Assembly (NCBI GenBank): GCA_903828455.1
Contig: CAIKMJ010000025.1
Coordinates: 62,001 to 126,000 of the forward strand
Direction: 5' to 3'
Length of the DNA: 64,000 nucleotides
Source: an uncultured Acidobacteriia bacterium
GTDB taxonomy: Bacteria; Acidobacteriota; Terriglobia; Bryobacterales; Bryobacteraceae
Each line of letters starts with the position of its first letter. Position 1 is the first letter of the stretch. Made by a program: the position numbers and the translations under genes. Positions 46,146-55,444 of the stretch are shown piece after piece. The notes under the pieces were generated by a model. The model worked only from the letters and a program-made list of their open reading frames with translations, made no database searches and was not told the DNA's origin.

Positions 46146-47339
46146 TTACCGCGGTACTTGCTCCAGTTCCCCCACCGAATGAGTTGTGAGAACTGGTTTG
46201 GCTGCGCGAAACTTCCTGAGCTGCTTCACTGCGACGCGATTCCACCACATCAGGATTCCGCTCACGCCCAGAACAGCCGGGCTGAGTCCCAGCAGCATCC
46301 AGAGGACGTAGAGCGGCGTGCCACCGCCGAACGTCCCGAAATGAAGGGGACCAATCCACGCGACGATGGCATCACCCGCCGACCGCGTGCTCACCGCGTC
46401 GACGCGAACGACATCTCCGGTCCACGGATCGAGATACACGTAATTTGAGTTCTGATACTCGCGGGCGCCACCGTTCATGAGTGTGACTTTCACGGGCTGC
46501 CCAGCCCCGTGGGACAGCATGATCATGCTGACCCAGGCTCCGGGTACAGCCTTGCGGGCGTTTTCGACGAGCAAGTCCACCGGAACGTCGCGACCTTTGG
46601 GACGGGCGGGAAGCCGAGGCGCAACAGCACGCTGCCGCATTGGCGAGAAACGGCTCACCAGGTCTTTGGTCTGCTCAGGCCAGGCATAGTAGGCGCCGGT
46701 GAGCGAGATCACCAGCGTGAATGCCAGCGTGAAGAAACCGATCGAGCTGTGGATGTCATAGTTCACGCGCTCCCAGCGCGCCCGCCAGTTGATGTTCATC
46801 GCCCGCCAGAAGCCCGCCACGCCAGGCCACCAGATGACAAGGCCGGTGGCGCTCAACAGCACCAGCATCAGGCCTCCCACGCCGTTCACGAGGCGACCCG
46901 TTTTCCCGGAAAGCAGGTTGAAATGAAGTTGCTGAAGCCAACTGACGAAGTCCTTCCGCGTGTGACCCTGACCAATGATGACGCCGGTGAAGGGGTTGAT
47001 GAAGAATTCGTTGCCACCCATATGCTGCGCTGAGATGCGGAACGGGCTGTTCATGGTCGCGGGCGGGCGGATACTCATGATGTGGAAGTCAGGATGGGCT
47101 TTTTGAACAGCGGCCAAAGCCTGTCCGACCGAGATATGTGGGCCTGAGCCGGCGACCTCCGTGAACTCTCGATCCTGCCAGTCACGGAACTGCGGCTGAA
47201 AAACAAGCGCACTTCCGGTAACGCTAATGAGAACTGCGTAGAGCCCGGCAATCAGGCCGGTGTAGAGGTGGATTTGGAAAAGCCATTCCCGCGCGGCAAT
47301 CGAGCGGGGCTTCTGGACGATGCGCTGGACGATGTTCAT
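46146..47339 (-). CDS. PepSY-domain membrane protein (putative inner-membrane metal reductase)
   Basis: 397 aa, ATG at 47339. Four membrane helices: LFQIHLYTGLIAGLYAVLISVTG, LVNGVGGLMLVLLSATGLVIWW, IGFFTLAFTLVISLTGAYYAW and LYVLWMLLGLSPAVLGVSGILMWW. Conserved His sit in IHLYTG, QLHFNLLSG and DIHSSIGF and probably bind b haem. Two periplasmic PepSY loops are present (SVGQALAAVQKAHPDF; YVYLDPWTGDVVRV). PepSY-TM proteins adjacent to TonB receptors are thought to reduce Fe or Cu chelates. It lies 24 bp downstream of the TonB receptor gene and 34 bp before the DJ-1 gene. Confidence 0.83.
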   Translation of the reverse strand: MNIVQRIVQKPRSIAAREWLFQIHLYTGLIAGLYAVLISVTGSALVFQPQFRDWQDREFTEVAGSGPHISVGQALAAVQKAHPDFHIMSIRPPATMNSPFRISAQHMGGNEFFINPFTGVIIGQGHTRKDFVSWLQQLHFNLLSGKTGRLVNGVGGLMLVLLSATGLVIWWPGVAGFWRAMNINWRARWERVNYDIHSSIGFFTLAFTLVISLTGAYYAWPEQTKDLVSRFSPMRQRAVAPRLPARPKGRDVPVDLLVENARKAVPGAWVSMIMLSHGAGQPVKVTLMNGGAREYQNSNYVYLDPWTGDVVRVDAVSTRSAGDAIVAWIGPLHFGTFGGGTPLYVLWMLLGLSPAVLGVSGILMWWNRVAVKQLRKFRAAKPVLTTHSVGELEQVPR

Positions 47340-47363
47340 GGTCTTGGATCTCCTCTTCCTGCG

Positions 47364-49880
47364 TTAGTGCGCCCCGCCAAGGCGAATTCTCATTCCGACA
47401 TAGGCGCTGCGGCCCGGCTCAAGATAGAACTGGTAGTAGCGCCTGTCGAGTATGTTGTCGAGAGTGGCGAACAAAGTGACGCCGTGCGGAAGCTGATAGC
47501 CGCCGGTTGCCTCGGCGACGAAGTACGGAGAGTAGCTACCGGGGACACCCCGGACTTTGTCCGTATTCGCATCGGTCGAGAAGAACCCCGAAATGTACCG
47601 ACCCGAAAGAGATCCGGTCCACCGGTGATGGTCCGCGAGGATCGAAAAGGTAGCCGCTGTCTTGGGAACGCCGGGCACGTATCTGCCAACCGAAGCGGGT
47701 ACTGCGGCGTTGTCCGTGATCCGGGAGACGTTGAGCGTGTAAGTCTCGGAGACGCGAAGCCAGGGAAGAACCTGCTCCCGGAAACCTGCTTCGATACCCT
47801 GAGCGTAAGAACGCCCGGCGTTAATGCTGATGCGAGTATTCCCGGTAGGATCGTCAACGAGATCAGTTGAGGTGTAGATCAGGTTTTGTACGTAGTTCTG
47901 AAAGAATGTAGTGTCCGCGCTGAAGCGGCTTCCGAACCGTTTGCGGATGCCCACCTCGAAGCTGCGAACGCTTTCCGGCTTAAGCGCGGGATTGGCGAGC
48001 GTGACGGTGCCGGGTGGATAACTTGAGGCGGCGTAAAGATTGTTGACGGCTGGGCCGCGGAACGCGTTCGCGGCGACGAAGCGAAGAGTGAAATCCTTCG
48101 GAAGCTGCCAGGAGAGACCCGCGCGTCCGGTAATCGCATTCTGGGACCGGGAAGGAAGGACAAGCAACGCCGCAGTGGGCGACGCCTGAGAACGTCCACT
48201 ATAGGTGCGCCATTCCTCAAGTCGCCCACCGAGTTGCAGAGAAACATGTTTCGTAAGGGCGTAATCAGCCTGAGCAAATGCCGCCGGTGCAATGACCAGT
48301 CCTTCGGCCCCTTTGGTGAACAGAATCTTGCTGTCGCGAATCGCGAAGTTGGACAGATTGTAGTTCGCATTGCGCGTGATGTCCTGGCGGACCTCCGCCC
48401 CGAAGATGTATTTTTGGCGGCCGGATGGTGTGAGATTCCATTGAATATCTGCGTGATTGGAGCGATTCGGATACTGCGTTGTAGTTCCCGGACCGCCGGA
48501 GAACGTCGACCCGCCGGCTGGCAAGGAGAACCAGTTGTCGACAGCATCGGTTGTGCCCGCGCCGATCCGCAGCCAACTCCGGGCGCTGAACGTGTGGTAA
48601 AGCGATCCGATCAAGTACTCGATAGTCTCGCCTCCAGGCCCGGCCACGAAGAGGGAGGGGGTGATGGCAATCTGCTTCAAGCCACCATAGTTGAAGAAGA
48701 AAGAACCGCTCGTGATCGGGTTGCCTGAACTGTCACGAACGGTAGGCACTGAGGCGTTGTAGCCATACTGTTGCCGCAGTTGCATGTATTGGAACGAGAA
48801 CGTCGTCTTCTCGGACAGTGTGTAGTCGAATCTGGTTCGGATGGCATCCTGAAAGAATCCATTGTTGCCCTGCGTCCCGATCTGGTAGCGAACAGCGCCC
48901 GTATTACTGAGAACGATCGGTGGCGTCGGCAGTATTGGCGACGATGCTGTAGTTGCATTAGAGGCACTGGCATATACGCCGGGACCGGTGGGATACCCAT
49001 GCAACTGCAGCTTGGAATAGCTTCCCGTGAAGCCCAACTTCTTCCAGAACCGGTCACTGTAGCGGGCGGCGAGCATTTCGGTTCCGTAGGCTCCATACTG
49101 GCCGCTCAACTCGACACTTCGTTCCGTGACGGGCCGGGTAAACATCTGAATGACCCCCGCCATCGCGTTACCGCCATAGAGAACAGAGCCCGGGCCGCGG
49201 GCAACCTCAACGCTCTCCATTTCGGCTACGGGAAGGAGCGCCCAGGGAGCTTTGCCTGAGTAGGCATCGTTGATGGGTTGGCCATCCAGAAGCACGAGGA
49301 CGCGGGGCGAGTTTGCGGCAAAACCCCGCATTCCGACGGCCGTGCTTGTGTCCGCCGCACCCTTCTGGCGATACACGTTGACGCCTTCCTCATAGCTGAG
49401 CGACTGGTCGATGAGCCGCACGTTTCGGACGTCGATGTTTTCTCGATTGACGGCGTTGACGGCGACTACGGACTTGTCGATCTCCACCGCATCGCGCCCG
49501 CCGGTTACGACGACGGAAGAATTCAGGCCGGCAACCTTCAATTGGATGTTTACCGGAGCGCTGCGACTCGTGGCTTCAATCTGCCGCTCTTCAGCGTCGA
49601 AGCCCTTCTGCAGGATCGTGACCTTAAAAGCTCCGGGCGGGACTGATTCGAAGCTAAAAGCCCCGCTTTCATTGGTCCTGGCGGTGGCGGTCCAATTTGC
49701 TCCAGTACTGGTTACCTTCACGGTCGCGCCTTCGACGGGTGCTCCGGCAGGATCGGTCACGGTGCCCGTAATAACGTCGGACAATCCGGATGACTGAGCA
49801 ATGAGGATAAAAGATAAGGCGAGGGATATCGCAATGAATCGTAAAGCTCTAATGATGTGATTTTCGTCGGGTCTCTTCAT
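47364..49880 (-). CDS. TonB-dependent receptor of the metal/haem island
   Basis: 838 aa, ATG at 49880 (MKRPDENHIIRALRFIAISLALSFILIAQ). Signal peptide, carboxypeptidase-regulatory domain (~37-110), then plug (RNVRLIDQSLSYEEGVNVYRQ, AVGMRGFAANSPRVLVLLDGQPINDAYSG, VEVARGPGSVLYGGNAMAGVIQMFTRP) and barrel ending FYLEPGRSAYVGMRIRLGG. Plug motifs match siderophore, haem and cobalamin receptors (BtuB/HmuR class). It heads the tightly spaced minus-strand operon reaching 40472. Upstream lies a cobalamin-riboswitch-like element (50040-50150), which would suggest a corrinoid, while the downstream genes suggest copper. Confidence 0.88.
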   Translation of the reverse strand: MKRPDENHIIRALRFIAISLALSFILIAQSSGLSDVITGTVTDPAGAPVEGATVKVTSTGANWTATARTNESGAFSFESVPPGAFKVTILQKGFDAEERQIEATSRSAPVNIQLKVAGLNSSVVVTGGRDAVEIDKSVVAVNAVNRENIDVRNVRLIDQSLSYEEGVNVYRQKGAADTSTAVGMRGFAANSPRVLVLLDGQPINDAYSGKAPWALLPVAEMESVEVARGPGSVLYGGNAMAGVIQMFTRPVTERSVELSGQYGAYGTEMLAARYSDRFWKKLGFTGSYSKLQLHGYPTGPGVYASASNATTASSPILPTPPIVLSNTGAVRYQIGTQGNNGFFQDAIRTRFDYTLSEKTTFSFQYMQLRQQYGYNASVPTVRDSSGNPITSGSFFFNYGGLKQIAITPSLFVAGPGGETIEYLIGSLYHTFSARSWLRIGAGTTDAVDNWFSLPAGGSTFSGGPGTTTQYPNRSNHADIQWNLTPSGRQKYIFGAEVRQDITRNANYNLSNFAIRDSKILFTKGAEGLVIAPAAFAQADYALTKHVSLQLGGRLEEWRTYSGRSQASPTAALLVLPSRSQNAITGRAGLSWQLPKDFTLRFVAANAFRGPAVNNLYAASSYPPGTVTLANPALKPESVRSFEVGIRKRFGSRFSADTTFFQNYVQNLIYTSTDLVDDPTGNTRISINAGRSYAQGIEAGFREQVLPWLRVSETYTLNVSRITDNAAVPASVGRYVPGVPKTAATFSILADHHRWTGSLSGRYISGFFSTDANTDKVRGVPGSYSPYFVAEATGGYQLPHGVTLFATLDNILDRRYYQFYLEPGRSAYVGMRIRLGGAH

Positions 49881-50039
49881 ATGGGTCCGATTGAGTAATA
49901 CGTGCCTCCACGACTGCTCAGATGTGGCACGCGACCTGGTTGAAAACGGCCTTCCCGACGCCCGTCCATCTGGATTTCGCGTGAGAGGTTGGCCTTGGAG
50001 GAGCGCCGCTTAGGGTGGTTGGGTGTGCTTCGAGATTAC

Positions 50040-50150
50040 GAATCAGACGCTCAGATCTCCCGGCACGCGAGTAAATGCGCAGGCAATTGCGGGAGTCCGG
50101 GATTGATTTTAACCCTGAACGCCCGAAAAGATGGGAAAAGAGTGATTCCT
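50040..50150 (-). promoter_or_regulatory. Putative compact cobalamin-riboswitch-like leader of the TonB receptor operon
   Basis: On the minus strand the 110 nt between the stop of the small secreted gene and 50040 can be closed by GAATCACTC pairing with GAG...TGATTC. Inside are, in the right order, a GGGTT-loop-AATCC hairpin followed by CGGACT, CCCGCAATTG (50082-50093 complement; consensus CCCGCAACTG), and GCCGGGAGATCTG (50051-50063 complement; consensus GCCAGGAGACCTG). The spacer arms are short, as in compact AdoCbl variants. The 5' GGU part of the consensus is weak, and 160 nt separate the element from the ATG at 49880. The rest of 49881-50039 shows no gene. Confidence 0.42.
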
Positions 50151-50541
50151 ACTCGAAGCGGCCAGATGAGGGAGGGCCACGCTTTTGATGCGAGTGCCCA
50201 CGGGGAGTTTGGAGAACTGGTTGATCGGCCGTTACCCGGAGGACGGAACATTCATTCGAAAAAGAGCCTGACGCCGGATGCCCGTCTACTGCGGCATGAA
50301 AGACTGCGGGCGCGGCTATGGTCTGAGGGAAGAGGGGGCACTTTGCATTCGCTCGGAAACCGGGTCCCGATTCTGACGAACCGTGGGACATCGAGCAATG
50401 ATGCTTGCCGTTACGCCGGCAACAGGCGGGCAGATTTGAGTCGTCGGAATCTGAGCCAAACGCGGGCGCCAGCAGCGAGGAGCTGAGGATCACCAGCAAA
50501 AAGATGGACAGAAGACGTCTCAAACCACGATTGTATATCAC
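50149..50541 (-). CDS. Small secreted Cys/His-rich protein
   Basis: 130 aa from a GTG at 50541; a TTG at 50523 is an equally good start, and the TATACAAT between them could be a -10. The signal peptide (LLSIFLLVILSSSLLAPAFG) is followed by the compact metal-binding-looking stretch LPACCRRNGKHHCSMSHGS, then KCPLF and ECSV. Four Cys, several His and Met in ~60 residues suggest Cu or Fe binding. No named family is recognised. It lies upstream of the TonB receptor on the same strand and is divergent from the chelatase-like gene. Confidence 0.6.
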   Translation of the reverse strand: MIYNRGLRRLLSIFLLVILSSSLLAPAFGSDSDDSNLPACCRRNGKHHCSMSHGSSESGPGFRANAKCPLFPQTIAAPAVFHAAVDGHPASGSFSNECSVLRVTADQPVLQTPRGHSHQKRGPPSSGRFE

Positions 50542-50732
50542 TCGAGGACGCGCCGGCGTTGCTGCGCGGCAAATCACCGCACCCTTTCCCCGGCTAACGA
50601 CATCCGAATCCTCAACCGGAGCGTAGTCCTGATTGAAGGATTCGCTGGGCTGGCAGTTTTCGCACGAACATAAATTTGGTAGCACGAGAGATAATAGATT
50701 CGAGGCCTTGTCGTCGGCTTCCGATACCGCGT

Positions 50733-53700
50733 ATGAAGCTTTGTGCACAACTTGCTCTGTTGGCGTTGATGGCCCCTTGGGCTATGCACGCGGCTGATCC
50801 CGTCCGCGTCGCCGTCTACACCAGCAATCCTCAGCTACTCCCCGACGCCCTGCGTGAGTTTGAGCGCGCCAACGGTCCGGGACTCGTCGATCTTGTGGTG
50901 ATGGATGCCGACACCCCTCCGGAAAGAGTTGCCGGAGCCCGCGTTATCTATTCGTACGTCATGAGCGCGAGCTTGTACGCGCAGTTCGCCCCGGCAGCGC
51001 GGAAGGCCGCAGCTGCCGGAGCCGTTGTGATCGCGCAGCCGCCAGACCTCGCAGAGCACCGCTGGCAGGTGAAGCCCGACGTCAAAGCCAGCGGGGCCGC
51101 CTACGAATACTGGGACAACGGAGGGGTGGACAATCTCGCCGCGTTTCTTGCTTACTGTTACAAACTAGGCGGCGGCGAGCGACACATCTCGATACCAGCG
51201 CCCGTTCGCCATGTAGTCCAGGGCATTTATCATCCAAAGGCCCCGAGACCTTTTGAGTCGCTGCCGGACTATCTCGCGTGGTACCGCGCGCAACACCTCG
51301 TCCCGGAAAGAGCGCCGCTTGCCGGAATCCTCTTTTATCAAACGAACTACAAACTGAACGATCTGGCGCACATCGACGCTCTGATCACGACGCTCGAGAA
51401 GCGCGGCGTAGGCGCCGTGCCGGTTTTCGGCTGGCCGGTCCCTGCTCTTGCCCCATTCCTGGGCGAACCGGGCAACTCTCCGTTGCGCCTGCTCTACTCC
51501 TTCAATTTGGGTTTTGCGCAGGCCTCCGACAGCGAAACCCTGGAACGCTATGGCCTGCACGTTATCGACCTCATGACTTCGCGCGATTCCTACGAGGTGT
51601 GGAGCCGGTCCGCCTTCGGCATCACACCTGAGCGCCTTTCCACCCAGGTGGCGCTTCCGGAGATCGCGGGCGCAACCGAGCCCATCGTGGTCGGCACGAC
51701 GGAGAAGATCGCGGGCGGGGTTGGCTCGTCTACCAAACCCGTGCACGAACGAATCGAAATGGCGGTAAACCGCGGTGCGCGGTGGCTGGCGCTGCGGGAC
51801 AAGCCAAACGCGGAAAAACACATTGGCCTGCTTTACTTCAACAACCCGCCCGGTAAAGGGAACATCGGGGCCAGCTACCTGAACGTCTTCCCGACTCTCG
51901 TGGAGGTGCTGACAAAGCTTCGGGAAAGCGGTTATCAGACCGGCGAAGCATTGCCTTCCGAAAAGGAACTGGAAGCCCTGCTCGAAATCAGCGGCCGAAA
52001 CATCGAAGTGTGGGCTCCCGGCGAACTGGAAGCTCTCGTGGAGAAGGGCCATGTCGTGCTGGTTTCCATGAAGAAGTACCGGTCATGGTTTCAGTCGCTT
52101 CCGAAGCAGTTTCAGGATTTCGTCAATGCCGGCTGGGGACCGCCGGAGAAGTCGCACCTGATGACTTACACTGCACGCGACGGAGAGAAGTTCTTCGTCG
52201 TGCCCGGTATTCGTATCGGCAATGTGTTCCTCGGGCCGCAACCGCTGCGCACCACGTTTGAGCGCAGTATGGAGGTAGCCCACAACATCAACATCCCACC
52301 ACCTCATTCATACATCGCGACCTACCTCTGGTACCGCAATGAATTCAAGGCCGATGCGGTCGTTCACTTTGGCCGCCACGGAAACCTCGAGTTCCTTCCG
52401 GGGAAGAACGTGGGTCAGGCTGGCTGGGACAGTTCCGAGGCGATTCTCGGCGACTTGCCGCACGCGTATTACTACATCATGGATGGCGGAGGGGAATCGA
52501 CAACGGCCCGACGGCGGAGCGCCGCAGTGATGATCAGCCACCTGACTCCGCTGGTCGTGGCTGGCGGCGAGCAGGACCAGTTTGCTGCTCTGCGGAATAC
52601 CTTCGAAAATCTTCAAAAGACAGAGGACGTTTCCCCGGCGCTGGAAGAGCAGTACCGAAAGTCTGCGATTGCCGAGATTCGTCGCCTCAGGCTGGACACA
52701 CAGTTGCAGCTGCGTCTGGAGGCGGTCGACTGGAAAGTAACGCAGGAGAAAGTCGAGGCTTTTCTCGATGCCACAGAAGCCGGACCGATCCCGCTGGGTC
52801 TTCACACGGTCGGCAAATTGCCAGACCCCGCGACTCAGAAAGAGGCACTTGGCGAACTCCTCAAACTGAGCCTGTCGGATGCCGAACTGCGGCAGTACAA
52901 GGTTCAGCTCGCAACCTGGGCAGAGGCTCTGTGCGAAGAGCGTCAGCCCTCTCTGCCAGCCAGTCTCCCGCCGCTCCTGAAAGACAAACTGCAGAGTGCA
53001 TTTGCTGCGGGGGCCGTTTGGCTGCGCAATCTGAGGCAGTCTCCTGCCCGCGAACTGGAGAGTCTGGTCACCATACTCAGTGGCCGGTTCGAGCCCAGCG
53101 GCATGTCCGGCGATCCGCTCCGAACACCGGCGGGCCTCCCGACCGGAAGAAACATACACGACTTCGATCCGAATCTGTTGCCGACCAAGGAAGCCTGGGA
53201 ACTCGGCAAAAAGATGGCTCGCGCGGCTCTCGCGAAGTTCGAACAGGAAGAGCACAATGTACCCGAGAAGATCAGCATGGTTCTGTGGTACGGAGAGACC
53301 ATCCGGCACCAAGGCGCCATGGAATCCGAGGCCATGTATCTCATGGGAGTCGAGCCGAAGTGGAATGCACGCGGCTCTGTGGACGGTCTTCGGCTTATCC
53401 CTCTTCAGGAACTCGGTCGGCCACGTGTCGATGTCGTACTGACCCTCGGCGGCATTTACCGCGATGGCTTCCCCGATAAAGTCCTGTTGCTGGATCGTGC
53501 TTCTAAACTGGCCGCAGCGGATGGCGACAACGCGATCATTCGGCATACCCGACAGGTAGCAGAGGCACTAAGGAAGGCAGGCGTTGCTCCTGACCTCGCG
53601 GCCAAGGCAGCCAGCGCGCGTTCGTTTGCCGCAGCGCCAGGCGACTACGGTGCCGGTATTTCGAACATGGTGAAGCAGAGCAAAGACGCCGGGAATCTTC

Positions 53701-54767
53701 AGGGTTTGGCCGATGTCTACGCGAACTACATGAACCACGCGTATTCCTCCGAACTCTGGGGAGAGGCCGTGCCCAATGCGCTCTCCAAACATCTGGAAGG
53801 CAACCAGGCGATCATCCACAGCCGCGCCACCAACGTCTATGGTGTCCTCGACAATGACGACTTCTATGAGTTCGCGGGTGGATTAAACGCCGCTACCAAG
53901 ACTGCCAACGGTGGCAATGCGCCGGCGTTCTACGTGAACGACATGAAGACCCGGGGCAAAGAAAAGGTTACCGGGATCCAGAACTTCATTGCCACGGAAT
54001 TGAACGCGAGGTACTGGAATCCGAAGTGGATTCAGGCTGCACAGAAGGCGGGCTATGCAGGGGCGCGCGAGATCGCCGACACGATGGAGAACCTCTACGG
54101 TTGGCAGGCGACGTCTGCTGAACGTATGGATGGCGTTTTCTGGCAGAACAGTTATGACGTATACGTCGCCGACAAGAACGGTCTGGAGATGGATAAGTTC
54201 TTCGAGAAAGCGAATCCACACGCGCAGCAGGCGATGATGGCACGCATGCTCGAAGTGGACCGACAGGGATCATACAAGTTTTCGACAGAAAACAGGAATG
54301 AACTGGTCCGAAAGTACGTCCAGACCGTCGCGAAGGTCGGTGCAACCTGTTCAGCGAATACCTGTGGGAATCTGAAGCTCCATCAGTACATCGCTGCGCA
54401 GGCCGCCTTAGTGCCCGGGCTTGGGTCTGCGGAACTTAGCGCTTTCGGACGCACTATGGCGAGGGCCACTGGCTGGAATGCGGCAGAATTCGCCAATGCT
54501 CCGGCGGCTCTTCGGTCGGGCATTCAACAGGGCTCGCAGGTCAGCCGGTCGCGGACACCGCCGCGCGACAGTCCGGCGAACCGTTCTGTTTCATCTCCGC
54601 TTCCGTTTGTGACCGGCTATCGCATGTCGGAACAACTACTGCATACAAGCGCTCGGCCTCCGGGCCCGCTGCCGGTGTCATTCCTGCCTCTCGCACTCAT
54701 CGTGATGATGATCGGCGCGGGATTTCTGCTGGAAGCAATCCGGACCGGAACAAAGGGTATTTCATGA
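50733..54767 (+). CDS. CobN/HmuS-family chelatase-like protein, exported and membrane-anchored
   Basis: 1344 aa, ATG at 50733 with a signal peptide (MKLCAQLALLALMAPWAMHA) and a C-terminal membrane helix (LPLALIVMMIGAGFLLEAI). The body is a CobN/BchH large-subunit homologue: VVHFGRHGNLEFLPGKNVG near 544-561 is the CobN HxGxHGxLE block, and PRVDVVLTLGGIYRDGFPD matches the second core block. Cytoplasmic CobN inserts cobalt into corrinoid rings with CobS/CobT. This exported, anchored form resembles HmuS of hmu haem operons, reported to remove iron from haem. Downstream are MotA/TolQ-like and DUF2149 genes, as in hmu. No CobS/T is near. Confidence 0.85.
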   Translation: MKLCAQLALLALMAPWAMHAADPVRVAVYTSNPQLLPDALREFERANGPGLVDLVVMDADTPPERVAGARVIYSYVMSASLYAQFAPAARKAAAAGAVVIAQPPDLAEHRWQVKPDVKASGAAYEYWDNGGVDNLAAFLAYCYKLGGGERHISIPAPVRHVVQGIYHPKAPRPFESLPDYLAWYRAQHLVPERAPLAGILFYQTNYKLNDLAHIDALITTLEKRGVGAVPVFGWPVPALAPFLGEPGNSPLRLLYSFNLGFAQASDSETLERYGLHVIDLMTSRDSYEVWSRSAFGITPERLSTQVALPEIAGATEPIVVGTTEKIAGGVGSSTKPVHERIEMAVNRGARWLALRDKPNAEKHIGLLYFNNPPGKGNIGASYLNVFPTLVEVLTKLRESGYQTGEALPSEKELEALLEISGRNIEVWAPGELEALVEKGHVVLVSMKKYRSWFQSLPKQFQDFVNAGWGPPEKSHLMTYTARDGEKFFVVPGIRIGNVFLGPQPLRTTFERSMEVAHNINIPPPHSYIATYLWYRNEFKADAVVHFGRHGNLEFLPGKNVGQAGWDSSEAILGDLPHAYYYIMDGGGESTTARRRSAAVMISHLTPLVVAGGEQDQFAALRNTFENLQKTEDVSPALEEQYRKSAIAEIRRLRLDTQLQLRLEAVDWKVTQEKVEAFLDATEAGPIPLGLHTVGKLPDPATQKEALGELLKLSLSDAELRQYKVQLATWAEALCEERQPSLPASLPPLLKDKLQSAFAAGAVWLRNLRQSPARELESLVTILSGRFEPSGMSGDPLRTPAGLPTGRNIHDFDPNLLPTKEAWELGKKMARAALAKFEQEEHNVPEKISMVLWYGETIRHQGAMESEAMYLMGVEPKWNARGSVDGLRLIPLQELGRPRVDVVLTLGGIYRDGFPDKVLLLDRASKLAAADGDNAIIRHTRQVAEALRKAGVAPDLAAKAASARSFAAAPGDYGAGISNMVKQSKDAGNLQGLADVYANYMNHAYSSELWGEAVPNALSKHLEGNQAIIHSRATNVYGVLDNDDFYEFAGGLNAATKTANGGNAPAFYVNDMKTRGKEKVTGIQNFIATELNARYWNPKWIQAAQKAGYAGAREIADTMENLYGWQATSAERMDGVFWQNSYDVYVADKNGLEMDKFFEKANPHAQQAMMARMLEVDRQGSYKFSTENRNELVRKYVQTVAKVGATCSANTCGNLKLHQYIAAQAALVPGLGSAELSAFGRTMARATGWNAAEFANAPAALRSGIQQGSQVSRSRTPPRDSPANRSVSSPLPFVTGYRMSEQLLHTSARPPGPLPVSFLPLALIVMMIGAGFLLEAIRTGTKGIS

Positions 54768-55444
54768 CGAATCTCTATCAATGGACTGTCTCGCTTTTTT
54801 ACCAGTTGGCGAATGCCTTTTTCTGGCCTGTTGCAGTAGCTCTGTTAGCGCTGCTGACGGTCACGCTGGCCGATCTGGGCGGGCTCTTCTTCACGTTCTG
54901 GCGGAAGAGGCGCGAAGCTCGCTCAGACTTGCCGGCAATTGCCCGGGCACTGGAGCAAAACGAGACCATACAAGGCGCGCTCGATGACGTGATCCTCTCA
55001 CCATCGCTTCGACGATTCTGGACAAAGGTGGAGTCGCGGTTGAGAGAAACCGGCTCGGGGACCAACGTCGATCTGTGGCTGGAGGAAGTGCTGCAACAGG
55101 AAGAACTCGACGTGGCGGGGCGACTGGATCGTACCCGCCTTTTCATCCGGATCGGGCCAATGCTCGGGCTTGCCGGGACCATCATTCCGCTGGGACCAGC
55201 GCTGCAGTCGCTGCTGGGAGGGGACATGGCGGGCATGGTGAGTCATCTGGTGGTCGGCTTTGGCGCAGTGGTCTGCGGTCTGGTGATGTCTGGGGTTTCG
55301 TACTTCATCACCCTCGTCCGGGAGCGCTGGACCCGTGTGGAGTTGAAAGAGATGGAGAACCTATGCGAATTGACCCTGCGTTCGCTTCGTTCCAGTGGCC
55401 GCGCCGCTGAAGAGGAGACCTATGAGAGCCTTCGTACGGCGTAG
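54764..55444 (+). CDS. MotA/TolQ/ExbB-like proton-channel protein (HmuU-like)
   Basis: 226 aa, ATG at 54764 overlapping the previous stop (ATGA). Helix 1 (FFWPVAVALLALLTVTLADLGGLFF) is followed by a cytoplasmic loop, then two further helices (MLGLAGTIIPLGPALQSLLGG and VGFGAVVCGLVMSGVSYFITLV) carrying the MotA/TolQ/ExbB proton-channel signature (GLAGTIIPLG). It probably uses the proton gradient to energise the CobN/HmuS-like protein or the TonB receptor. It overlaps the DUF2149 gene by 23 bp. Confidence 0.85.
   Translation: MTNLYQWTVSLFYQLANAFFWPVAVALLALLTVTLADLGGLFFTFWRKRREARSDLPAIARALEQNETIQGALDDVILSPSLRRFWTKVESRLRETGSGTNVDLWLEEVLQQEELDVAGRLDRTRLFIRIGPMLGLAGTIIPLGPALQSLLGGDMAGMVSHLVVGFGAVVCGLVMSGVSYFITLVRERWTRVELKEMENLCELTLRSLRSSGRAAEEETYESLRTA

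Noticed and set aside
40472-50541. Methanobactin biosynthesis locus
   Set aside because: MbnP/MbnH-type genes are present, but no precursor peptide with Cys core and no MbnB/MbnC genes were found.
50733-54767. True aerobic cobaltochelatase CobN of B12 synthesis
   Set aside because: A signal peptide and C-terminal anchor, no CobS/CobT or cob genes nearby, and MotA-like/DUF2149 partners argue against a cytosolic B12 enzyme.
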